Positions 50,401 to 62,400 of a stretch of DNA of 64,000 nucleotides are shown here, piece by piece. Each line of letters opens with the position of its first letter. Position 1 is the stretch's first letter. A program made the position numbers and the translations under genes. This stretch comes from Chaetorhynchus papuensis. Lineage: Eukaryota > Chordata > Aves > Passeriformes > Rhipiduridae. The stretch is from contig VWYX01000342.1 of assembly GCA_013396525.1 (NCBI GenBank), forward strand, positions 186,001 to 250,000. Reading direction: 5' to 3'. The notes beneath the pieces were generated by a model. It was not told where the DNA came from, ran no database searches, and saw only the letters and a list, made by a program, of their open reading frames with translations.

Positions 50401-53400
50401 AGCATCCTGAGAAAACCTCACTGAGAAGGTAGAGGGAAGCAATTTTTCAAACAGCACAAATATATAGAACTATCAAAGCAATTAACAGGCATTAATGAAT
50501 AAGCCTTCTGTAAGGTGGAAGAAATTTAGTATGTGATAAGGAAACTAAAGTAAAATAACAAATTAAAGTAAAATAGTATCCCTTATCCCAAAGTTAAATT
50601 TGCAACTGCACACAGGCTCTCATAATATAGTGAGATTAACAAATAATTGCAAAAATGAGGTCTAGCGGAGGGATGGTATTAGGAATTTTTTGAGGGATTT
50701 TTTTCATTCTAATGAAAATTCATTAGGTGAATTCATTAGGTTGTGTAACTGGGGAACATGAACTTAAACCTGTAATTTCTCCACTGCTTCTCTCAACCAC
50801 ATTACATTATATATCCCATATTACATATCTTTATACAGCATTATACATATTATATATACTTTACTTATATGTGCTCCCCTCGCTTCCATAAAGCAAACTA
50901 TTTATTTCTTAATAAAAAAGGAGAGGGAGTATCTGGGGAAAGTAGACAACTATGCAGAAGAGAACTCTGCAGAAAGGTACAGCTCACACAAAAGAAATGT
51001 ACGTTTACTGATATGCCTTATTTACATGTCTTATCCTTGCTACAACAGAACAGATTCAAAGGGGAAGAGGTTAATTTGCTTTTCCGACCACTCAGTCCTT
51101 GTCCTCTGCTGAGGCTGCCAAAGAGGATGCTAGTTGCCAATGGAAAGACATCAATTATCAGCTCTACTGAGGTCAGTGCTCTAGCCGTAAGGTTAATGGC
51201 TTTGTATTGTGCTGCATTATTTCAAACACAATATGTGCATTCAGGGAGAAACCACAGATTCCTGATATAGACAAAAATGAAGAATAAAAGTCTTGCTGCT
51301 TGAGCCTTGCAGTTATTTTTCAGTATTACTTTTTCCATTTAAGTCCTGCTGTGTACATTGCTTAGGGCAGCCAGGATCTCTTTGCGGTTTAATTGCTGAG
51401 CTGTATCTCAGAAAATTTTGGTTGTTTCTGATTCCACAATAGGCTTTGTATTTGTTGGCAAGAAAATTTAAGCTGGACTTAAAGTTTTTGAAAGTCAATG
51501 CAAAACCTCCATAGGCTTTGCAGTAACTGCAAGAGTTTCTGTATTCATTGTGTTGACACAGTTCTCCATCTCTGACCTGACACTCACATTTCCCCTCTCC
51601 CATTCTGGCCTCTTTGGAAAACAAGACCAGTTTATCTGGTCTCTCTGCTCATTCTGCGGCTGGGAGTTGCTCTGGGTGGAGAGTGCCAGTTAGAGTGTAT
51701 TTACACAGAATCACACAGGGGAACTTGGTGATAGAGAGGGCTGCCTGCATGCCAGCACTGCTGCAGGCTGGAGGAAGGAAACGACACACTGATATTATTA
51801 ATTCTACTCTGCATTTCTGATAGAGAGCTTTTATGTAGCAGCATTTATAGAGACCATTTTATACAGCAGGATACATGCTATGTAAACATTGCATCTACTG
51901 AACTCACCCCAGCCAATGATGCAGAACTTGAGTATGTATCGCCGTATGTACGTGTTGAACACCTTCACCAGAGCAATGTACATGTGAACAGCTTCTAGTC
52001 CCATCCATGTAAAGGTGGCCAGGAGAAAAAAGTGCAAAAGTGCAGCTACAGCTATGCAGAGGCCATCAATATCAAAGGATGCAATCCAGCCATCAAGCAG
52101 AAAAATCAGGTTAAGAAAGAGCAGGGCTGTGCTCAGATTCATCAGGATTTTGGATGGATAATCTCTTCGCAACTTCCTAATGAGAGAAACACAGGTGCAA
52201 ACTTGCTGCAGTCACACAAACCACCTATTGCAGCTGGGTTTACCCCCGCACAAAGTCAATAAAAGCACAGGGAGCTCCTTCCAGCTGGGTTTGTGCAGTA
52301 AGACATAGTGGTGTGCATTTCTGTGGGGGATTGTTGAAGGCTTCAGCTGTGTGTGGCTGGAGGTAAGCTACCAATTCTTTGGGTTCATAATGAGCTAAGT
52401 AACTGCTGCAGTATTTCAGCAACTGATTTTTTTAATGGAAAAAAACCAAAAAACAAACCAACCTTTCAAATTAAGTATAAACTAGTACCTTTTATTTTAA
52501 ATGAAAACTGAAGGAAATGGAAACAAACAACAAAAAAAAAATACAGCTGACCAGGTCATCTGTGATCGTTTTCTATGTCAATCTTAGCTTAATTTTTGGA
52601 ATGTATTGTCCAGTGGATGTGGTTTTCTTTTTGTTTTTAAGTAGGACCTTAGGAAGACTGAAGAACAAGTAATTTTTTTAAACTGATCTCCAATAAAATA
52701 TGGGTAGCAAGGGGCAGCAAACAATTTCTACCAACTTGAACCAGAACACTATACCATAGGTAATGTAATAGGAACGCATTCTTTTAAGATATTTAAAACT
52801 TGAAAATCCCCTTCTCCAGCCTCCCTCCCCCACTTCTGTCCCCAGAAAATTATCCTTCTTTAGCAGCTACTATGTCCTGTCCTGTTACTGACAGAATGCT
52901 TTCTTTGTGTTAACATGACTTCATTTTCTCTTTTTATTGCTCACAGAACTGTACTACTGCAAAATTTTTGCTTTCTCTTGAGTCATTTTCACATTTCAGC
53001 AGGACTTCTGTTGAAATTGTTGTAACACTTCACAATTTATTTTCATTTTATCTCTCTTCCCACTTCTTTCTGAAGGGCTATAGAATGTAATTGCTCTAAT
53101 TGGAAATTCCTCTTTTTAAACTTGGAACCTGTTATGCTCACAAAGGCAAGTTTTGTTTGTTTTTTATAAAAAGCCTCTTTGAGAATTTTAACATAATACC
53201 TATCCGTTAAAAATCTCGAGGATTCCCAAAAGGAAAATTTTGATACCCACTCACCTTATTCCCAGGTCTGAGCAGCACAACACATTAGAAATTGGAGGAA
53301 AGACTCTGAACTTATGTCCCCTTGAAAAAAATTTCCACTTTGCACCACAGTGACCCTGATTTTGCAGGTTTGATTTTTTTTCAAACACAGATTTCCCCTC

Positions 53401-56400
53401 TTAGGCAAATAAACCACACTAACCACATAACTAACTTATCTTACTCTGCACACACAGGTTCTTCTTTGTGATGTTGTTCACAGAATCGGTACTTACTCAA
53501 ATGCAATGTATGTCAGAAGAGTTGCAGCTGAAAATATAGCAGATATTCCACAGCCTATGTAAGTGATAAAGGTCAGGACCTTGGTGTTCTGTGGGTCTAT
53601 TTGTGTCACGGTTCTCTGAAGGTCCTGCGAGAGAGAAGGAAGAGACACTGGTTGTAGCCAGCACCTTTTCTCTGAGCACAGCACTCTTTCTTGGTAATTA
53701 TTCAAATAAAACTGAAAAGCACTTTGGCAACACCGCTATAACCTTGACACTGGGGTTCATTTTTACTGCGTGTACTTGGTCCACAGTTGTTACACCTTTC
53801 ACTTCCTTCCCACAGCTCTTCAAAACATTGTGCTTTAAGTATTATAACTGCTGGGAATGGCAGAAAGAGCCTGATTCTGATCCTTATAATTCAGTACCAG
53901 GAATTCAAATATCCTTCTCTGGAAAAGTATCCAGTTTCCAAGCTTTTTAATTCTGTTGCTTGTATGCAACTCTCTTTCAGAAGATGTAAGATTTAGAAAA
54001 ATGTAACTTAAAAGTATTCATACTGAAATGTGCAATATTGTGGGGATTTTCTGTCCCTTTTGTTATTAAAAGTTCGTAAGAGTCAATGTAACTAATCTTC
54101 TACAGGTGAAACCAAGGGCAAGATGTTGCTTTTTGGATTTAGGATCTGTTTTGACATAAGAACTACACTTTAAATAGAATTGGTCAGCAAAGTAGTGACA
54201 AAGACAACAGAAAAAAATTGGGGAATTAAGCAGGAACATTCTGAGGATTTTCTTTTTTTTCTAACTGTAACTGCCACCTAGTACCATCTGAGAATAAATG
54301 CCAGTGTAATTTCCATTTTTAAGGATAAGAAAATATGAGAATGTTTGGATTTATGTCACTGCGGAGAAAATGTGAGCAAACACTAACAGATAATGATGTC
54401 CATTCTACAGTCATTGTCACTGTTGTCCCTAGCAAAACTAGCTATCAAAAAGAAACATTAAATGCTACAAAACTTTGCATGATTTGTAGGAAAAGGCAGG
54501 AGCTTTTTACAGTCCATTCCAGCCTTATATGACAGTTTATTTCAACATAAGGAGAGTGTTCTTTGGAAATAATTTAATATCTAAATTAAAGTTAGAAGAA
54601 ATTATTAAAATAGAATAGCAATTAGAATGGTCAAAACTGTGTAAAAATCTACTGGAATGCAGCCCAAATTCAACGACCTTCTGCCTTATTTCCTACTGCC
54701 ACTAAAGCGTTCAGGGAAGAGAAGGGGACCATTGAATATATCCTAAAGAAAGCCTTTTCTTCATCTCTTTGAGGGTGAAAAGTGGAACAAGACCATAATT
54801 TAGCTTGCAAGAAGACACAAAGTTTGTGGCTTTTTCATATCTACATCTCGACATGATGTGAAGAGGGCAGTTCTATTAAGAAGGGTCTGGAAGGCCAAAG
54901 CTGAAAAAGTCAGTGTATGTGGCTCCCTTGTGTGGTTAAAGTCGTATGTGACACTGCCACAAGTTACTTCAAACCCCAAATACTTCCACTTAGGAATTAT
55001 TCCTGCTGTGACCAGGAGCCAACATATTTTCTGCAGCTATGCTTTACAGGCCAAAGAATGTTAATTTCGGCTGGAAAAAAAAGTATCAGCCCATTATTGA
55101 GCATAAACAACCACCAAATTTAAGAAAAGACAGCAGTATTCCATTTTTTCTTGTTGGGATTTTTTTCTCTCTCTGAAAAACACTTCACAAGTGCAAACTG
55201 CTGGAGGCTATGCTGCTGAGGCTGAAGTGCACCATATGGTTCCCTCTTTCATCTCCCTGGTAGGCATTGCTCTGCCAGCCACCCTGTCTGGAGACTTAGG
55301 GCTCTGACAGAGTAAGGGCTATGTGTTTTGTTCCAGTGCTCTCTGAGCAGTCAATTCTCTGAGAGAAGGCCTGTAATATAAGGCATCTCCAAAACTGATT
55401 AAAGCCAAGCAAGAAAACAGCCAGTATGGGTTTACATATCGTGCAAAAGGTGCCACTTCATAGTTTATGACATTAGATAAATCTTGTCAAATTTGCAAAC
55501 TAGATTTGCAAGGGACAAGTCAGCCTTTTGACCCAAGGATGAAAGAGAATTATTGTGCTCCCTTGACTTTTCATTCTCAGAGTTTTCTACTGTCTGTAGG
55601 CTGTTTTTCTTTCCCTGTTTTGCCTGACAATGAGTCTCTCTTCTTTTTGTTCTGAAAACAGCATTTCTAACTTTTTCTCATGTGTCTTTTATTTATTTAT
55701 TTTTTTTTTTCTGCAAGCAACTTCCCACTTTCTCAATCTGGAAATTTCAACTATACTTAGGCTTCTTTCTTATTTGCTTCCCTCTTTTTGCACTCCTCCT
55801 GCCTCAGCTGCAGGTCACTTTTGTCAGATCATACTGTTAAAGGATATGTCAGAGATCCCCTGCAACTTAGGGCTCATTAAGATCACTTTTTTTCCCTGTC
55901 TTTCTAGTGGAAAAGTTAGTACTGGGCCTTGGTTGTATTAAGCTGGATGTTATAATATGTTTTTTGTATTTTGATATCACTCAGAAGTCTCAATCTTAGG
56001 TCTTTTGTGGCACAGTGTTTTTAAAATTTAGAAAAATCTCATGGGTACATTTTATTTAAAAAAAAATATTTAGCCACTTGTAAAGAATTTAATAACGAAA
56101 ATAACAATAATATTCTTCCATTGCTAACTTTATTCATTATCTCATTCCTGAATCCTTATCACTAGCTACTTTGTTATGAAAGTATAACTTTATGATAATA
56201 AGGGAGGAAAACCCACTTATCACTATTATTATTATTATTGTTAAAAATTATATGCAAAAGAAAGAACCCAAGTAACAAAAATGAGAGTTGTCTTGACACC
56301 ACACAAAAGCTGTGTTGCTCTTCCTGGGAAAGGTAACTTGGTGAGCGGAGAGTTTGCCTACCATTAGGACCCCAAAGTGTGTGAGGTGGTTGCACAAGCA

Positions 56401-59400
56401 CACAGTTTCATTTTCATTGGACTCTGCATCCACTTGGCAGCCCGCAGGGTTCCAGCCACCATTGCCACCTGTGGAAATGAAACATGAGAAACTGCTGTCC
56501 AGCCAACACATGTCAACCTCTCTTTCAGCTGATTTCTCACTTCATCTTGTGCAAATGCAGAAATGCTTTCTCAAACCCAATGAGCCAGCATTAAAAACAA
56601 CCAGGAGAAAAGCAAGTGTCAGATTTCCTAGTTTCTGCAGAGGATCACCCAGATGAGCGTCCCAAGAATGGACTGAGCAGAAGCAATAGATGGAGAAGTA
56701 TAATAAAGGTAGGGAGGGTTTTGGTTAGTGAGTAAAACCTCCAATGTGAATCACAGATTTAGACATGCCGTAGTTTTACCTGATAGTAAGATGGTTTCAG
56801 AACTTCTTTTTCCCCCACTGATGTATGTCTACACCTGCCTGCCTCCCACTCATATATCCTTGGGCACATGAAAGCTTTTATGGCCCAGGAGCAGAGGGTT
56901 CCTCCCTTCCTCTCTGCAGCATGTAATGCAGAAGGTCAGAGTGGGTAATCCCAGTGACCCCCGGTGGCCTTACAAAAAAACATAAAGTGAACTATTCCCA
57001 ACTCACCCCACCTGAAAAGGCCATTCTGAAAAATAAGTAGAAAGATTTCAGTTTTAAAAATTAATATGTTAAAAAGTAAAATTTGTTTCTTTTTTCATTT
57101 TTTTCCTGCCAAAATATGAGCTAGTTTTATGAAATAATTAATATTTTACACTCTTAAAGACAATTTTTTCACAACTCTTGACAAAATCCAGCATAATTTG
57201 CTCTGTAACTACAAGACAATCAAACACTCAAATTCAAGACATTCTCTCAAAATGCTGCGATGATGTTCCAAAACCACTTAAAACTCTTCTCCACTCAAGC
57301 AACCACTGGGAATAGTTTCCTCCTTGTGTGTTTCTCCTTTAATGTGATTCTCAAGCTCAGCTTCATAACTAGTTTCTGTGATTATTTGCTCAATTTTATC
57401 CTCCCGCATTCTCCTCAGTTGCTCTGTCTGTATTTCCTGCTTTGAAGTACAAATTTGGATGGTAAATTTTATTTTTTGTAAGACTCTGTGTATTAAACCT
57501 CTCCATCCAAAATCCCACAGCTCTATTCATTGTAAAGAAGAGTAACATTTCAGTAGTGATCTCTAAAACAGAAAGATCTGGAAAGTCATCCCAGAGAACA
57601 ACTTTGTGCAAAGGATTAAGAGCATGAGTGAAATATCACACACAGGTTTGGCAGTAGCAATGAAGAATGTTCTAAAATGTTCCCTTTTTAATGTGTGTCT
57701 CCATATGCAATCAAAAAAAAGCTTAAGATCTGTAACAGTCAAAAATCTTACACTTATATAACCCAATTTTTTAAAAAATGAGTAGTTAAAAGTATGGCTA
57801 AGAACCATTCATGTATCTGAGTAGCATTATAATTTAATTTGCTCATACAGAGAGATCAGTGAAAAACTGCAGATATGGGAAAAAAGTGGAAAAACTTAAT
57901 TGAAAATTTTAAAATCTTAAAAACATTTGCATTAAAAACAAACTTTAAAAAGGAGTATTTAACATTTGCTGTTACAAGTAACTATACTAACCAGAAGAAA
58001 TTACACACTTCATTGAATGGACTATATTGAATTCTGTAAGGATTGATTTGGAAGCAAAATAGCCAATACGGTGACCGATTTTAAAACTCAGACACCTTTA
58101 TTCCCCACATGAAAGAAATTACAGTATTTTTAAACTTACCATTTTTGTTCATATCCCAGAAGACACAGGTAGGTTTAGGATCTTCCTAAGAATAGATGTA
58201 AAAGTAGATTTTGTATACCTCTTCAGACATAAATCTCGTCAACATTTACAAAAGCTTTTGCAATGCATATATTTTCATTTAATCAGGAGAAGAATCCATA
58301 TCATTTTGATTGTTGAAAACCTGTCTAGTGTCAAATTAAAGAGTTTTTTCTGCTAGAAAGACAGATTTGTCCAAATTGCAAAATCTAGGGCACTGCTTCT
58401 GTGTACTCTTTGTTGGTTCCTTTTGCACATCCTCAGAATAATGAAGTTTTATTGTGTCACTGAAGTTAGCCATGAAAATGATGTCTTTTTAGAATCTAAA
58501 TACTTTTTACTGTTTACTTCCTTAGGGCTTCTCTGTGAATCCTCTACGAAAGGCCTTGAAAATGTGCAAACGCCTGATGACCCCAAGCGGAGGTTGTTTT
58601 GCATCACCTTAAAATATTCATTGTAGTGCAATGCAAGATAAAGTTAATCTAGCTCTGAAAATTACAAACCAGGCTCTCATTACATAAACAATTTACTCAG
58701 GTATTGCATTTCAACATTTTCTTTAATGTCTCTGGTGCTATTGCCTCTTTTGCATTAGATACTGAGAACAGACTCAAGCTCACATATTTTCTAACTGAAA
58801 CAGTATGTGCCAGAAGGTTGCATTTGGTCTGCATTTCCCCAAATACTCTGTAGTCATCTCTTATTAATGTGTTTCTGTCCATTCCTCTGCTGAAAACCAC
58901 ATGACAAGAAAATAATTCTGGCAACTATTAACAAAGCTATTAATGTTTGGTCAAAGAATTTCAGTAACTATGAAGTTCCAGTGTAATAAACCATGTCCCT
59001 GGTCACAAACATGGTCAAGAAACAAAGGTTTCACCTACAGTTATTGGCACAGAAGTTACCTCTGAGAGGCAGAATCAATGGGCTTTCACATAAATGTTAG
59101 CTCATGAATGAAGTACAAATGCATAAGGATGGGAGAAGTTACTTGTTTCTACTTTTTGCTTGCTTGCTTTTGTTCTAGACTTCATAATTTCATTTTTTTT
59201 CTTACTCAAAATCCATCCATATAAATTAGGCTATATGCTTAGCCTTTACTATATATAATTTGCATTCCTGTTCCTCTGAATAATCAGTCTTGTTTTACCT
59301 GAATTTTGGTATGCTTGATTGTAACCTTCACATAATCCTGAAGATCCTGAATGGTTAAGTTTCCAATACTGCATGCCACCACAAAACTGGTCAAATTGGC

Positions 59401-62400
59401 AGGATTTTCTGCATCCTTCAAAAGATTAAGAAAAACATAATAAATGCTTACACAGCACATAACATAAAAGCCATAGTAAACAGTTTCATTTTTGCTGTGT
59501 GCCAGAATAAGTAAGTTGTCAGCATTTCTGTACTTTTGATCACACAATATAACAACATTATGTTTATAAAATCAAATTATGGGTTAGCCTCATGGAAGCT
59601 TCCCTATTTTCCTTGTAGTCATAAACATACATAGGCACAATTATACCGAGAGGTTAGAAGGCAAACAAAATTATAACTCAAATAATGTAGCAGATAACAA
59701 CCCATGATATGATTAGCTCATTTCCCTAAACAAGCATGAACGAGCTCTCTTATCTTATTGTTGACACTGTCCTTTAGTAAATGCAAAGTTTTTAGAGAAT
59801 AAACTATTTTCTGCATATAGTTGTTAAATCATCTTCCATCTTAAAATGAATGACTATGTAGTAGTAAACAAATTCAAAGCAAAGTTACATACTGTAGGAG
59901 ATAGCATTTTCTGTAGGATCTTACTTGACAGGGATTTTAATAGAATTCTGACATTATCACTGACCAGTAGGATTTTTAACCTGCAGCTGACAATTTTCAA
60001 AAAGAGAATTTTTCCTTGGAAACTAGTTATTTATTAAAATGGAAGTGCATTGGAAATGCTATTTTCTTTTGATGAGCTTCTATGGAAACCTGTATATTTA
60101 GATGCCTGATTGGGAAGCTTGGTCACTGCCTGTGGCAGATCTTAGGCTAAATGAAGTCTATTGCCACTCACTTGCCCTCCCAAAATCTGGTCTGCCAAGC
60201 TTCTGAACTCCCAGCTCCTTCCATCTAGGGGTTCTGTTAACTTAACAAGATGTCAGGTATCAGCACAGCACTGGGCTCGTGAGATCCCACCACTCATGAG
60301 AGACACAACAGTTTCAGTTATTAAGTGCACATTATCCTGAGGAAAAATATTTTATTTTTTAAGAACCATATCCAAGAATTTTCAGACACAGTATTTCAGA
60401 TTATATTGGAGCTTTGTCGCAAAATTTCCTAAAACCTTAAAAATTGAAGAGGAAGGAAAATGCAAATTTCTAGGCAGTTCTTGAGCATTTAGACAAGACA
60501 AAAATCTCTTGGCTACCACCTAAATTTGTGGATCTGACAAAGTCTGTGGAAGTCCTTGGACATATTTCTACAGGTTTCAGTGGATTCTGTCTGTAAGCAG
60601 ATAAGAAAAACTGGACACAGTTGGTCTCTTTAGAGAAGGCAACTTACTATATTCTTACTTATCCTTACAAGATAATAGAAATAATGTGTGCATAAAGAGA
60701 ACTACTTATTTAGCCACAAGGCTGTGCTCAGCTAAAGTTCAACAGGTCAAGCATAGATGTGTGCACTGAACACACCTGCCTTTGGTGAAGTGAATCCCAC
60801 CCTGAACAGTCTTTTAAGTAATGGAACCATCTTTAATGAATCACAAGATAAAACTTACTAGAATTCTCACAGTTGGAAAAAAAACCCCAAAGAACCCACC
60901 AACTCCAATGCTGCAAGTGTGTTTTACTGTTATGTTGAATACTTTTAAGGAATACAGCTAATAAAGCTTTCAGCTATTGGTAATTGCAAGTGGAAGAAAT
61001 ATGAAATGCAATAAAAATGAAATACTCTTATACTAATATATAGTATACAAAGTTATTTGGTTTGAGATGGCATGTGGATCAGTTTATTTGTAGGCCTATT
61101 CTAATCCCCTTTTTGTTGAACTTCCTCTATTTTTAGACTTACTAAAAATGTGAGGATTGCACGTTTTTAATTCATTCTGTTAAACACATCACCCATAAAG
61201 AGTTTGAAAAACACACAAAAAATGAAAGGCATTTTAGTTGCAAATTCAGGTGCAATTTTTATGGTTTTTGTTTTCCAATGGCTTATTAAGTACCACTTAG
61301 AAATGCATTCTAGCACCATTAAGGGACACATTCTGACTTCATATGATTTTATGCCATTATGACCAGCCTCCATCTGTGTTCTTCTGGGGTTTTTTTAATT
61401 AAAGATATCCATCCTGTTTTTCTCAAAAGCAGGCTTAAAATGAATACAATTTAAAATAAAGATACTTTGGGGTGTATTTCAGAAGGCAACTGTGGGTCAT
61501 GGGTATTTTCTTGCCTAGATTATCTGAAGAATCTGGATACACTGCCAATAAAAACGATAATATAGGGACAATACAATACTAAGGAGTTCTGCGGATGCAC
61601 AAGGGCCAAAGGTCACTTGAAATACTGATGGGAAAACAAACTCAAGTCTTCTGAGACACATTCTACAGTTCACCATGAAACAATGCTTCCTTCTTAATTA
61701 ACTCTTTCTTTTTTTCTTTTTTTTTTTTTCCCAAATAATTGTGGTTTTGGTTTTCTTTTTCCAAGCTGCAAACTCTTCCTAATATTTTTGGCACCGAACA
61801 TGCAGGCACTATTTGCATTTACCGTTTGATAAGACCCAAAAAAATAAAAAATCAAGTCTACCTGAGCACGTTTAGGTTTCAGGTACAGGTATTGTTATCC
61901 TTATTCCTATTGAAATACGGTGTGCTTTTGAGAAAAAAGGTATGAAAAGAATAGTGTGTACATAGAAACAAATGTTCTGCTAACTGTCAGCCCAGGGTTT
62001 CCAACTGAATACAAAGCAGTCAGCTGGATATGACTGCTCACTAGCTCTTATAAGGAAAAGAGAGTACTTGGCAGTGTTATATTCCAAATTCCCTCCTGAT
62101 AGAAAAGATCCTGGCTCCACTGAACATCAAGAACTTATATCAATGCATTTTAACAGAAGTTATGCCCGTTAAGAGGCCTTGCTGCTTTCCTCTGATTTTA
62201 AGCAGCCGGGATGCAGTTTTCCACAGATTGCCCCAAGAAAAGGTTTATTTCACATGTAAGAGGAATTTGCAGTTAAACCACTGACTTCAACTCAACTTGG
62301 GCACTTCAACTATTTTGCTACTCTGAACATAAGGCTGTCTATAGTGCCTGCATTTGCTGTCGTCTTTTAATTCCTGTAACTCATGAAATACTGTGAAATG

